Source of the DNA: M3007 sp046316495
GTDB lineage: Bacteria > Bacteroidota > Bacteroidia > Chitinophagales > Saprospiraceae
Direction: 5' to 3'
Length of the DNA: 64,000 nucleotides
Assembly: GCA_046316495.1 (NCBI GenBank)
Contig: JBKDAM010000038.1
Span: 1 to 64,000, forward strand
Positions within the stretch are counted from its first letter, which is position 1, and each line of letters begins with the position of its first letter. The translations under genes were made by a program, and so were the position numbers. A model generated the notes under the pieces. The model did no database searches. It saw nothing but the letters and a program-made list of their open reading frames with translations, and had not been told where the DNA came from. Shown one piece after another: positions 25,762-34,470 of the stretch.

Positions 25762-28215
25762 TTACTGCGACTTCTTTTTGCGTTTTGAAGACCGCGGTTC
25801 CTCCCCTTTGCCAATCCCCAACGCAACCTCTAACACCTCACTCATCCGCCCGACATAGTGAAACGTAATTCCCTTAATGTACTCTGGCTCAATTTCCTCA
25901 ATATGCTTCTGGTTCTCTTTGCACAACATAACTTCTTTTAGCCCCGCCCGCTTGGCAGCCAATATCTTTTCTTTGATTCCTCCTACCGGCAAGACCTTAC
26001 CACGCAAAGTAATTTCTCCAGTCATCGCCAAGTAGGGCTTTACCGGAATTTTGGTAAATGCAGAGGTAATCGCAGTGAGCATGGTTATGCCTGCAGAAGG
26101 GCCATCCTTCGGGATTGCACCCTCCGGGATGTGAATATGAATATCCGTTTTCTCAAACTGTTCCGGCTCTAAACCAAAAGTCTCTGCATGCGCTTTCAGA
26201 AAAGACAAGGCGGTAAAGGCACTTTCTTTCATCACATCCCCAAGATTACCAGTAAGCTGAAGCTTACCATTCCCTTTATTAAGACTCACCTCGATAAACA
26301 AGATCTCACCACCTACGCTTGTCCAAGCCAAACCAACCGCTACCCCACTGGGTTGCTTTTCTGTATAGGTGTCGCTTTCATATTTTGTCGGCCCCAATAT
26401 TTTCCGCAAATGCTCGGGCTTAATCACCGCTTCAAAAGGCTCCTCCATTGCGATGCTCTTGGCAGCATATCGCATTACTGACCCAATTTCACGATTAAGA
26501 TTCCGCACACCACTTTCCGCCGTGTAGTCATGAATAATGGCCGCGATGGCCTTATCCGAGAGCTTGATTTGATCATTCTTTAATCCATGCTCCTTCCTCT
26601 GCTCTGGAACCAAGTGCCGCTTGGCAATCTCCAATTTTTCCTCAAGGGAATAGCCCGCTAAAGAAATAATTTCCATACGATCCAACAAAGCGGGCTGAAT
26701 AGTCGCCAGAGAATTGGCCGTCGCTATAAACAACACCTTCGAAAGATCGTACTCTAACTCAAGGTAATTGTCGTGAAAAGTAGTGTTCTGCTCTGGGTCT
26801 AATACCTCTAGTAACGCAGAGGAGGGATCCCCACGAAAATCTTTTCCTACCTTGTCAATCTCGTCAAGGATAAATACAGGATTTCCAGACTTTACTTTTT
26901 TAAGGGACTGGATTACCCGTCCCGGCATTGCTCCAATGTACGTTTTCCGGTGTCCTCGAATTTCCGACTCGTCATGTAGTCCTCCAAGCGACATTCGCAC
27001 GTATTTCCGCTTTAGCGCCTTGGCAATGCTGCTGCCAAGTGAGGTCTTACCTACTCCAGGAGGCCCCACCAAACAAAGGATGGGCGCTTTCATATCACCC
27101 TTTAACTTTAGTACCGCTAAGTGCTCTAAAATACGCTCCTTGACTTTTTGTAGGCCAAAGTGATCTTTATCCAAAACCTGTTTCACCTTCTTCAGATCAA
27201 ATTGATCCTTAGAAAAATCCTCCCATGGAAGATCCAATAACGTCTCTAGGTAGTTAATTCCAATGGCATACTCAGCGACTTGCGGATTCACCCTCCGAAT
27301 TTTATTGATCTCGCGCTCAAAAACTTCTTGAACGTTTTTGGGCCACTTCTTCTTTTTAGATCGCACTACCAACGCATTGATCTCTTCCTCCTGCGGGTTT
27401 TGACCGAGTTCTTCCTGAATCGTTTTTAACTGCTGACTCAAAAAATAATCGCGTTGCTGCTTCTCTATATCTACCCGTACTTTAGATTCAATTTGATCTT
27501 TTAATTCCAATAATTGCAGCTCGCTATCCATAAACCTCAAGATCATATTGGCCTTATCAAGCAGCCTGTTTTCCTCCAAAATAGCTTGTTTATCCTTTAA
27601 ATCTATCCCCAAGTTAGAGGCGATAAAATTTAAAAGAAAATTATCATTACTAATATTTCGGAGCATTACGGCCGCCTCGGAAGGAATCTGTGGAGAAAGT
27701 TCAATAATATGACGTGCAGAATCCCTTATGCTGCTGATAATGGCTTTGAACTCCATTGTCTGCTTTTCTTTCTCATACTCCAAGAGTGTAATTTCACCAA
27801 TCATATAGGGATCCTCACTAATCATGGCGTCAAGACGAAACCGCTTTCTCCCCTGCAAAATGGCAGTAGTAGAGCCATCTGGCATTTTTAACAACTTAAG
27901 AATACGGGCTACCGTACCCACAGTATGTAAATCCGCAGCAGAAGGAGACTCGTATTTAACATCTTTTTGAGAAAGAACGCCAATATATCGGGTATCCTCA
28001 TAAGCTCGTTGAACAGCCCGGATACTCTTATCTCGACCAATGGTTATTGGGGTGACAATACCAGGGAACAGTACCGTATTCTTTAACGGTAAAATGGGAA
28101 GGGTGGTCGGAAAGATTTCACTCTGTTTCGCCTCTTCATCCTCCTCTAAAGAAAAAAGAGGTACGAAATCAGGTTCGTCATCATTAGATAATGGCATAAA
28201 AAAGTTCTCGAACAT
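25762..28215 (-). CDS. lon: ATP-dependent Lon protease
   Basis: The 817-aa protein has the LAN substrate-binding domain (about 38-235), a helical linker, the AAA+ domain with Walker A GPPGVGKTS, and the C-terminal Ser-Lys protease domain. The catalytic serine is in KDGPSAGITM and the lysine about 40 residues later in VGGIKEKILAAKRAG. The tail EPRSSKRKKKSQ is basic. Lon degrades misfolded and regulatory proteins. The N-terminus is slightly longer than in E. coli. The start at 28215 is chosen; the ATG at 28197 (MPLSNDDE) is possible. Confidence 0.96.
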   Translation of the reverse strand: MFENFFMPLSNDDEPDFVPLFSLEEDEEAKQSEIFPTTLPILPLKNTVLFPGIVTPITIGRDKSIRAVQRAYEDTRYIGVLSQKDVKYESPSAADLHTVGTVARILKLLKMPDGSTTAILQGRKRFRLDAMISEDPYMIGEITLLEYEKEKQTMEFKAIISSIRDSARHIIELSPQIPSEAAVMLRNISNDNFLLNFIASNLGIDLKDKQAILEENRLLDKANMILRFMDSELQLLELKDQIESKVRVDIEKQQRDYFLSQQLKTIQEELGQNPQEEEINALVVRSKKKKWPKNVQEVFEREINKIRRVNPQVAEYAIGINYLETLLDLPWEDFSKDQFDLKKVKQVLDKDHFGLQKVKERILEHLAVLKLKGDMKAPILCLVGPPGVGKTSLGSSIAKALKRKYVRMSLGGLHDESEIRGHRKTYIGAMPGRVIQSLKKVKSGNPVFILDEIDKVGKDFRGDPSSALLEVLDPEQNTTFHDNYLELEYDLSKVLFIATANSLATIQPALLDRMEIISLAGYSLEEKLEIAKRHLVPEQRKEHGLKNDQIKLSDKAIAAIIHDYTAESGVRNLNREIGSVMRYAAKSIAMEEPFEAVIKPEHLRKILGPTKYESDTYTEKQPSGVAVGLAWTSVGGEILFIEVSLNKGNGKLQLTGNLGDVMKESAFTALSFLKAHAETFGLEPEQFEKTDIHIHIPEGAIPKDGPSAGITMLTAITSAFTKIPVKPYLAMTGEITLRGKVLPVGGIKEKILAAKRAGLKEVMLCKENQKHIEEIEPEYIKGITFHYVGRMSEVLEVALGIGKGEEPRSSKRKKKSQ

Positions 28216-28376
28216 ACGTACACAAGTAAATCTAGCAAATGCAATTAATGAATCGCACCTGCAATTACGTCAGCAAAGGTGCGGATTTTTGGTTAAATTA
28301 GTAGGTGGCAAAACGCTTGCCATTGTCTGAATCGTATATTCTTTTCAAAAAAAGCAGACAAAAAGGCAGAAATGCA

Positions 28377-28418
28377 AAAGCGTGCGGCACATTTGTTTCC
28401 AAATATGCCACACGCTTT
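28377..28418 (-). terminator. Terminator after tsf
   Basis: AAAGCGTG-GGCA-ATTT pairs with AAAT-TGCC-CACGCTTT with two mismatches. TTTTGCATTT follows on the minus strand. It ends the ribosomal protein operon. Confidence 0.75.
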
Positions 28419-28451
28419 ACAAATACTGTCAGCAGTCAGGGGGATGTACAA

Positions 28452-29285
28452 TTAAAGCGCAACCACTTTAAATGCAGTAACCGTTAGCTCCTTATCTAGA
28501 CCTTTCAGGTATTGCTCAACAGTAACATCACCATTTTTCACAAATTTTTGTGAAAGCAGCGTATTCTCCTGGAAAAATTTATTCAAGCGACCTGCTGCAA
28601 TCTTCTCCAGCATATCTTCTGATTTGCCTTCGTTACGAGCAAGCTCTTTACCAATTTCCATCTCCTTTTCAATAATCGCAGGATCTACATCATCTTTACT
28701 CACTGAAACAGGATTCATAGCAGCGATTTGCATGGCTACATCCCGACCTGCTTGTGCAAACTGCTCTCCACCCGCTTTATTAAGTCCTACTAAAACAGAG
28801 CGCTTGTTGTTGGAGTGATTGTAGGTCAATACCTGAGCAGCGCTCAATGACTCGTAGCGAGTAAGTTCAATCTTTTCACCAATAACGCCATTCTGTTCAC
28901 CTACTTTTTCAGCGATTGTAACACCTGCCTCATAAGGAAGCGCCATTAAGGCATCAAGGCTGGCTGGCATATTTTCCAAAGCGATGTCCGCAATCTTCTG
29001 GGTAATCGCAATGAAATTTTCATTCCGTGCAACGAAATCGGTCTCGCAGTTGAGCGCCACCAGGATACCCTGTGTCTGCCCTCCGTTTGTTTGCGCAATA
29101 ACAACGCCCTCACTCGCCTCGCGGTCTTCGCGCTTGGCAGCTTTAGCGATACCTTTTTTACGGAGATAATCTTTTGCGGCTTCAAAATCGCCAGCAGATT
29201 CTTCAAGTGCCTTTTTACAGTCCATCATACCTGCGCCAGTTGTTTCACGCAGCTTTTGGATGTCGGCAACAGAGATTTTGCTCAT
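28452..29285 (-). CDS. tsf: Elongation factor Ts
   Basis: The 277-aa guanine-nucleotide exchange factor for EF-Tu. The open frame reaches 29363, but the ATG at 29285 (MSKISVADIQKLRETTG) gives the universal EF-Ts start. TGAGMMDCKKAL and the core block ETDFVARNENF are the interaction motifs. It lies after rpsB in the order rplM-rpsI-rpsB-tsf, with a terminator hairpin between rpsB and tsf that may lower its readthrough. Confidence 0.97.
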   Translation of the reverse strand: MSKISVADIQKLRETTGAGMMDCKKALEESAGDFEAAKDYLRKKGIAKAAKREDREASEGVVIAQTNGGQTQGILVALNCETDFVARNENFIAITQKIADIALENMPASLDALMALPYEAGVTIAEKVGEQNGVIGEKIELTRYESLSAAQVLTYNHSNNKRSVLVGLNKAGGEQFAQAGRDVAMQIAAMNPVSVSKDDVDPAIIEKEMEIGKELARNEGKSEDMLEKIAAGRLNKFFQENTLLSQKFVKNGDVTVEQYLKGLDKELTVTAFKVVAL

Positions 29286-29336
29286 AATAAGTATGTTTGA
29301 GATGCCTTTCGGCAAATGTGTTGACAGATTCAAACT

Positions 29337-29387
29337 AAAAAAACCGGCAAAAGGTCGTATCAAAATAATGCGCTACCATTGCCGGTT
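29337..29387 (-). terminator. Internal terminator/attenuator between rpsB and tsf
   Basis: AACCGGCAA (29342-29350) and TTGCCGGTT (29379-29387) form a perfect 9-bp stem with a 28-base loop, followed on the minus strand by seven Ts. It lies in the rpsB-tsf gap and could partially terminate after rpsB. Confidence 0.7.
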
Positions 29388-29407
29388 CTTAAATAAGAAA
29401 AAGGATA

Positions 29408-30118
29408 TTATTCTTTCTCGTCGCTCTTCGCTTTGCGCTCGTCCAAACCTTCTTTGATGGCAGCAACGATGTAGTTAGTAATGAATGCAATCGACTTTGA
29501 AGCATCATCATTACTTGGGATCGGGAAATCCACTAACGTTGGATCTGAGTTGGTGTCAACCATTGCAAAGGTTTTAACACCTAGACGGCGCGCCTCTGCA
29601 AGCGCCAAGTGCTCATGGTGGATATCCACGATAAACACCGCACTAGGAAGACGGTTCAGGTCGGCGATACCACCCAGTTGCTTGTGCATCTTGGAGTGCT
29701 CGCGTCCCAATGTTAAACGTTCCTTTTTGGTAATGCTTGTCAATGTGGTATCGGCAAGCAAACGCTCGATATTCTGCATTTTCTTGACAGACTTACGAAG
29801 CGTCATGAAGTTGGTCATCATACCACCCAACCAACGCTCGGTCACAAACGGCATTCCAACACTTTGGGCAGCCTGCTGTACGATCTCGCGCGCTTGTTTT
29901 TTAGTAGCGACAAACATAATTTTCTTACCGCTCTTCGCCATGCTCTTGACGACCGTAGCGGCGCGCTCAAGGCATTCAGAGGTACGGTTAAGGTCAATCA
30001 GATGGATACCCTTGTGCTCCGTAAAGATATAAGGAGTCATTTTTGGATTCCATTTGCGGCGCATGTGCCCAAAGTGGCAGCCCGCATCGAGCAATTCTTT
30101 ATAAGTGGGCTTTTGCAT
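29408..30118 (-). CDS. rpsB: 30S ribosomal protein S2
   Basis: The 236-aa S2 protein. YKELLDAGCHFGHMRRKWNPKM at the N-terminus and WLGGMMTNFMTLRKSVKK in the middle are conserved. The C-terminus ends in a short basic/acidic tail. It sits in the conserved S13-S9-S2-EF-Ts arrangement (rplM, rpsI, rpsB, tsf). Confidence 0.97.
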   Translation of the reverse strand: MQKPTYKELLDAGCHFGHMRRKWNPKMTPYIFTEHKGIHLIDLNRTSECLERAATVVKSMAKSGKKIMFVATKKQAREIVQQAAQSVGMPFVTERWLGGMMTNFMTLRKSVKKMQNIERLLADTTLTSITKKERLTLGREHSKMHKQLGGIADLNRLPSAVFIVDIHHEHLALAEARRLGVKTFAMVDTNSDPTLVDFPIPSNDDASKSIAFITNYIVAAIKEGLDERKAKSDEKE

Positions 30119-30172
30119 TTTTCAAAAGCGATTTTTTTGAATAATGAAAAAAGAGAGTGGAAAAAGGCGCAA

Positions 30173-30559
30173 TTAGCGCTTAGAGAACTGGAAGCGTTTA
30201 CGCGCTTTTGGACGACCAAATTTCTTGCGCTCAACAGCACGGCTGTCGCGTGTAAGATACTTTTTCGCTTTGAGCGCAGGCTTGAATTCAGCGTCCAGTT
30301 TAACCAGCGCTCGGCTGATACCCAAGCGAACCGCTTCGGCCTGTCCTTTGAAACCACCTCCTTTAACGTTTACTTTGAGGTTGTATGCAGCCTCAATACC
30401 TACCGTTGCAAACGGATCAGTTACATTGTGCTGAACATGAACCTGAGGGAAGTACTCGCGATAATCACGACCATTAACCGTGATCTTGCCTTCTCCTTTT
30501 GTCAGATATACCCGGGCCACAGCAGTTTTACGGCGACCGATGGCATTAATCATTTCCAT
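30173..30559 (-). CDS. rpsI: 30S ribosomal protein S9
   Basis: The 128-aa S9 protein with the start AIGRRKTAVARVYL and the basic C-terminal tail FGRPKARKRFQFSKR, which reaches the ribosomal P site. It follows rplM by 63 bases in the ribosomal operon. Confidence 0.97.
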   Translation of the reverse strand: MEMINAIGRRKTAVARVYLTKGEGKITVNGRDYREYFPQVHVQHNVTDPFATVGIEAAYNLKVNVKGGGFKGQAEAVRLGISRALVKLDAEFKPALKAKKYLTRDSRAVERKKFGRPKARKRFQFSKR

Positions 30560-30622
30560 ATTCTAAATGATGAATAATCTTGATGAGTAATTGATAGCCT
30601 GCCTCTTTCAAGGCGATCGGCA

Positions 30623-31066
30623 TTAGAGTTCGAGCGTTTCTGGTTTTTGAGCAGCGTGCGGATGCTGTGAACCAGTGTACACAAACATTTTCTTGTACAT
30701 GTGGCGACCCAACTTCGTCTTTGGAAGCATCCCCTTCACAGCGCGCTCTAATATGCGCTCCGGAAATTTGGTCAACATCTCCTCTGCACGAACCACCTTC
30801 AAACCACCGGGGTGTAATGAGTAGTCTTTATACTCTTTCTGTGCCCACTTGGCACCAGTAAGGCGAACCTTGTCCGCGTTGATCACAATCACATAATCAC
30901 CAGTATCATCGTGGGGTGTGTAGCTCGGCTTGTTCTTGCCGCGAAGAATCGAAGCAATCTGGGAGCTCAATCGACCTACTACCTGGTTCTCAGCATTGAT
31001 CACGTACCACTTGCGCTCAGCCTTGGCGGCGCTGACGGAAACCGTCTTGTAGCTTAAAGTATCCAT
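30623..31066 (-). CDS. rplM: 50S ribosomal protein L13
   Basis: The 147-aa L13 protein: WYVINAENQVVGRLSSQIA, YVIVINADKVRLTGAKW and VKGMLPKTKLGRHMYKKM are family blocks. It is the first gene of the rplM-rpsI-rpsB-tsf run and has its own promoter. Confidence 0.97.
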   Translation of the reverse strand: MDTLSYKTVSVSAAKAERKWYVINAENQVVGRLSSQIASILRGKNKPSYTPHDDTGDYVIVINADKVRLTGAKWAQKEYKDYSLHPGGLKVVRAEEMLTKFPERILERAVKGMLPKTKLGRHMYKKMFVYTGSQHPHAAQKPETLEL

Positions 31067-31106
31067 TTTTTACAACGTAATTTAATAGCCTCTTGATAAG
31101 AGCCCG

Positions 31107-31138
31107 CAAAGGTACGCTAAGCAAAAATCGCAGACAAG
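31107..31138 (-). promoter_or_regulatory. Promoter of the rplM operon
   Basis: On the minus strand TACCTTTG (31107-31114) lies 20 bases after CTTG (31135-31138), close to the TTTG-N20-TAnnTTTG consensus. It gives a leader of about 35 bases. Confidence 0.7.
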
Positions 31139-31265
31139 AAAGAAGGTAAAAAAAATTGAACAGCGCAATCTAAAATGCTGATAATCAGTGATTTTTTGGC
31201 AAAAAAAAATTTTCTTGAAAAATTACCTGATCAATATTTTTATTGAAAATCAATTATTTATGCAC

Positions 31266-31892
31266 TTACACTTCGTAAGTAGCCACTAGCTCGCGCAACT
31301 CCGTGAGATAACGTTGCTTCACTGGCTCTCGAATCAACCGATTCGTCTTCGTATGATACCGATGAGCCGTCAAAAAACTTACCTGAAGCCGGTTCCAAGA
31401 ATACTCGTCCCCAATCAACCGATAAGACTGAAGTTCCTCAAATAACGTGGCCGCAATCCGATGAAAATCCGCCCTTCCTAAATAATCTAAATCCGCATCA
31501 CAAATAATCTCTTCCAACAAATTAACAGGTGATTGCGGTATCTTGGTCGCCATAATCATCCCACAAACTTGCTCAATATCTGATTCTAAATAACCAAATG
31601 CAGGCAAATCTGCTCTTGCCATCTCACAACCCTGAACTTCATGACCACTGTGCTGGTTGGTAACAAAACCAGCGTCATGCAATAATGCAGCCGTCTTGAC
31701 CAATTTCGCAAGTCGACCCTTTACCCCCTCCGCCTCACAAAGCGCACAAGCCACCCTGAAAACATCCATTGTGTGATGTATTCCGTGGTAACTTAAACCG
31801 GATGGCAACTCCTCCCGAAGACGCCGAAGTATGTGCATTTTTGCCGCCCTATAATTCATACCAATCATTTGACTCGCCCAAAATTGCAGCAT
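31266..31892 (-). CDS. HD-domain phosphohydrolase
   Basis: Choosing the ATG at 31892 gives a 208-aa protein (MLQFWASQMIGMNYRAAKM...). The frame could start at 31955 instead. The metal-binding HD signature is complete: H in YHGIHHTMDV, HD in ALLHDAGF, the pair in GHEVQGCEMA and D in ICDADLDYLG. Such proteins hydrolyse phosphoester bonds of nucleotides or second messengers; the substrate is not evident. It is divergent from the DUF937 gene. Confidence 0.82.
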   Translation of the reverse strand: MLQFWASQMIGMNYRAAKMHILRRLREELPSGLSYHGIHHTMDVFRVACALCEAEGVKGRLAKLVKTAALLHDAGFVTNQHSGHEVQGCEMARADLPAFGYLESDIEQVCGMIMATKIPQSPVNLLEEIICDADLDYLGRADFHRIAATLFEELQSYRLIGDEYSWNRLQVSFLTAHRYHTKTNRLIREPVKQRYLTELRELVATYEV

Positions 31893-32010
31893 TTCACCGC
31901 AACCGACCAACTTTAAGAAAAAAAAATCATTTTTTATATAAATTACACCCCCCAAATACCGAATTTCGCCACCTCATTACCAATTTTTACAACTTATACA
32001 ATTTTTACAA

Positions 32011-32628
32011 ATGGATTTAATGGAACTGCTCAAAGGCCAGCTGAATGATCAGCTAATCGGCCAATTGAGCCAACACATCGGCGCAGAGCCACAACAAACA
32101 GCCTCCGCAGCAGAGGGGGTTTTTGCTACTATACTCGGCGGCCTCGCTAATAACGCCGCCTCAGAAGGTGGTGTTAACTCCCTTATGGCAGCCCTAGACA
32201 GAGACCACGACGGTTCTATCCTCGATGATCTTATGGGAATGGTAGGAAACCTGGCAAACGGCACAGCAAACGGAAACGCAACAAATGGACTAGGAATCCT
32301 AGGACACGTCCTTGGCGACCGTCAAGAAACCGCTGCAGCACAAATAGGACAATCCAATGGACTAAGCGCCGGTCAAGCTATGAAACTAATGACCATCCTG
32401 GCCCCTATCGTAATGAATGTATTGGGAAAAGCCAAAAGCCAAGGCGGCCTGGATGTTGGGAGCCTCGTTGGTATGCTAATGGGCTCCGCCCAAAACGCTC
32501 AACAAGGTGGATTTGGAGACCTCATCGGCTCCGTAATAGGAAATGTAATGAGTGGGAACCAGCAACAAGCCAATGGAGCTGGAGGCATGCTAGGAAGTGT
32601 ATTGGGTAGCTTGTTCGGGAAAAAATAA
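32011..32628 (+). CDS. DUF937 family protein
   Basis: The 205-aa protein is rich in Gly, Ala, Asn and Gln with LLKGQLNDQLIGQLSQHIG at the N-terminus and AAEGVFATILGGLANNAA following, then repeated GMLMGSAQ/GSVIGNVM/GSVLGSLFGKK segments. This matches DUF937, a family of unknown function related to the bacterial EipB/YidB-type helical bundle proteins. No signal peptide is evident. The gene ends 35 bases before the RNase P RNA gene and is on the same strand. Confidence 0.8.
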   Translation: MDLMELLKGQLNDQLIGQLSQHIGAEPQQTASAAEGVFATILGGLANNAASEGGVNSLMAALDRDHDGSILDDLMGMVGNLANGTANGNATNGLGILGHVLGDRQETAAAQIGQSNGLSAGQAMKLMTILAPIVMNVLGKAKSQGGLDVGSLVGMLMGSAQNAQQGGFGDLIGSVIGNVMSGNQQQANGAGGMLGSVLGSLFGKK

Positions 32629-32650
32629 CCTAGCTCAGCAGCAACTTAAC

Positions 32651-32658
32651 TATCTTTG
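32651..32658 (+). promoter_or_regulatory. -7 box of rnpB
   Basis: TATCTTTG matches TAnnTTTG exactly, and the RNase P RNA's 5' pairing strand begins six bases downstream. Confidence 0.75.
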
Positions 32659-32663
32659 TGCTA

Positions 32664-33057
32664 CTGCAGATCGCTCTGTCGCCTTTAGACTCTGCCTTGG
32701 CAGAGACGCGGGAGGAAAGTCCGGACAATATAGAGCACCGCGCCACCTAACAGATGGGAGTGGCTTTAACGCCACTACGGAAAGTGTCACAGAAAATAAC
32801 CGCCTTATTTTAAGGTAAGGGTGAAAATGTGCGGTAAGAGCGCACAGATGTACTGGGTAACCAATTCATCGGATAAACCCCGCGGATTGAAATGCCAAAT
32901 ACACCCTGTCCCCAGCCATTTGGTTGGGCAGCTGCTGCTCGCAGGTGATACAGGGGGGGTAGGCAGAACAGAACCCAACAGCAATGTTGTGGTCCAGATA
33001 AATGACAGAGCCTTTTACTTCGGTAAAAGTGACAGAATCCGGCTTATAGATCTGCAG
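32664..33057 (+). ncRNA. rnpB: RNase P RNA (bacterial type A)
   Basis: The gene shows the universal P4/CR-I motif GAGGAAAGTCCGGAC near 32711-32726. It has the CR-IV/CR-V tail GACAGAATCCGGCTTATAGATC at its 3' end in parts (33031-33052), and the closing P1 helix: CTGCAGATC (32664-32672) pairs with GATCTGCAG (33049-33057). Length is about 394 nt, normal for Bacteroidetes. RNase P removes the 5' leader of tRNA precursors with the RnpA protein. A T-run follows the end. The translated frames in this stretch are not genes. Confidence 0.97.
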
Positions 33058-33087
33058 TTTTTTTCTTAAATGAAGTTTAGCTTCCCC

Positions 33088-33132
33088 AAAGTGTTCAATC
33101 ACGTGTGAAAACACCGAATTGAACACTTTTTT
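33088..33132 (+). terminator. Terminator downstream of rnpB
   Basis: AAAGTGTTCAAT (33088-33099) pairs with ATTGAACACTTT (33118-33129), followed by Ts. It lies between rnpB and the MFS transporter gene. Confidence 0.85.
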
Positions 33133-33159
33133 TATTCTTATTACCAAGCACGGCTGGCC

Positions 33160-34386
33160 ATGAAAGACACACTCATAAAAATCGCACTCTTTATTAACTA
33201 TTTCGTTTTCGCTATCTTGCTGAATAGTGTAGGCTCCGTTATTCTTCAAGTGCAGTCAACCTACCAGGTATCCGAAAGCAACGCCTCCACCCTAGAAGGA
33301 TTCAAAGACCTAAGTATCGCACTAGCCTCTTTCCTCACCGCCTCTTACATTGCCAGAATAGGCTACAAAAAAGCAATGCTGATCGCACTCGCATTCGTCG
33401 CATTCGCCTGTTTTCTTACCCCTTCACTTAACACCTTCAACGCAACTAAACTACTCTTTGCGGCCGTTGGAACCAGCTTCGCACTCGTTAAAATGTCTGT
33501 CTATGGAACGATCGGTCTCCTCACCACCAACGAAAAGCAACACATCAGTCTGATGAGTTTTATCGAATCCTTTTTTATGGTAGGAATTCTCACCGGCTAC
33601 TTTTTATTTGGCTACTTCATAGATAACACTAACCCCCAATCCAACAGCTGGCTCCAAGTGTACTATTTATTAGGGTCGCTCACCACCGTTGCCTTCCTGC
33701 TACTTTGGTTTGCTCCATTAAATGAATCCAATACACAAAATAACACACCCAATCCATCTCTATCAAACCTAAAAGAACTAGTAAGCCTTGCAGGCAAACC
33801 AATTGTTCTCGTCTTTATCCTTTGCGCCTTTTTCTATGTCCTGATCGAGCAAAGCATTATGAGCTGGCTCCCCAGCTTCAATAATAAAGTCCTACACTTA
33901 CCCCCCGCTTTGGCTATTCAAATGTCCAGTATCCTGGCAGCTTCCTCTGCCATAGGTCGGTTAGGGGCAGGTTTCCTAATTAAAAAAATGAAGTGGATTC
34001 AATTATTGTCCATCTGCTTGGGCTTGGCAGCTTTATTGGTCCTAGTCGCTATTCCAATGGCTAAAGACACTCAAACCAATGTAACAGGATGGGGGGATGC
34101 CCCCGTTGCAGCTTTTATCTTTCCTCTAATCGGACTATTGTTGGCACCCGTATATCCAACCATTAATTCCATCATCCTAACCGCATTGCCAACTAGCAAG
34201 CAAGGCCAAATGTCCGGACTAATTATTCTCTTCTCTGCCCTCGGAGGCACTACTGGATCTATAATTACGGGCAACCTCTTTCAATATTTCGGAGGAGAAA
34301 CAGCATTCTATTTTTCGCTCATACCAATTACCATCCTACTACTTGCGCTTTTACAGCTTCAAAAAATGAGTAACAACAATCAATAA
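33160..34386 (+). CDS. MFS transporter (FucP-like)
   Basis: The 408-aa protein has about 12 transmembrane helices in two halves separated by a hydrophilic loop (about 185-205, LNESNTQNNTPNPSL). Sequence blocks such as FKDLSIALASFLTASYIARIGYKKAML and SALGGTTGSIITGNLFQYFGG fit major facilitator sugar/anion porters of the FucP kind. Substrate not determinable. It has its own position after the rnpB terminator and ends at a bidirectional terminator. Confidence 0.8.
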   Translation: MKDTLIKIALFINYFVFAILLNSVGSVILQVQSTYQVSESNASTLEGFKDLSIALASFLTASYIARIGYKKAMLIALAFVAFACFLTPSLNTFNATKLLFAAVGTSFALVKMSVYGTIGLLTTNEKQHISLMSFIESFFMVGILTGYFLFGYFIDNTNPQSNSWLQVYYLLGSLTTVAFLLLWFAPLNESNTQNNTPNPSLSNLKELVSLAGKPIVLVFILCAFFYVLIEQSIMSWLPSFNNKVLHLPPALAIQMSSILAASSAIGRLGAGFLIKKMKWIQLLSICLGLAALLVLVAIPMAKDTQTNVTGWGDAPVAAFIFPLIGLLLAPVYPTINSIILTALPTSKQGQMSGLIILFSALGGTTGSIITGNLFQYFGGETAFYFSLIPITILLLALLQLQKMSNNNQ

Positions 34387-34403
34387 TAATCCGCGTTCCA
34401 AAA

Positions 34404-34439
34404 CAAGTGCCCCTCCGAAAAAATTCAAAGGGGCACTTG
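34404..34439. terminator. Bidirectional terminator
   Basis: CAAGTGCCCCT and AGGGGCACTTG form a perfect 11-bp stem between the convergent MFS and DUF2723 genes. Confidence 0.85.
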
Positions 34440-34470
34440 CAAAATAATATTTACGCTCTACAATCTACTC

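Noticed and set aside
32597..33249. Several open frames over the rnpB region
   Set aside because: They fall within the RNase P RNA gene, whose conserved motifs and P1 helix are clear.
33160..34386. Naming the MFS gene fucP
   Set aside because: Only general FucP-like blocks are visible; the substrate-binding residues cannot be judged without alignment.
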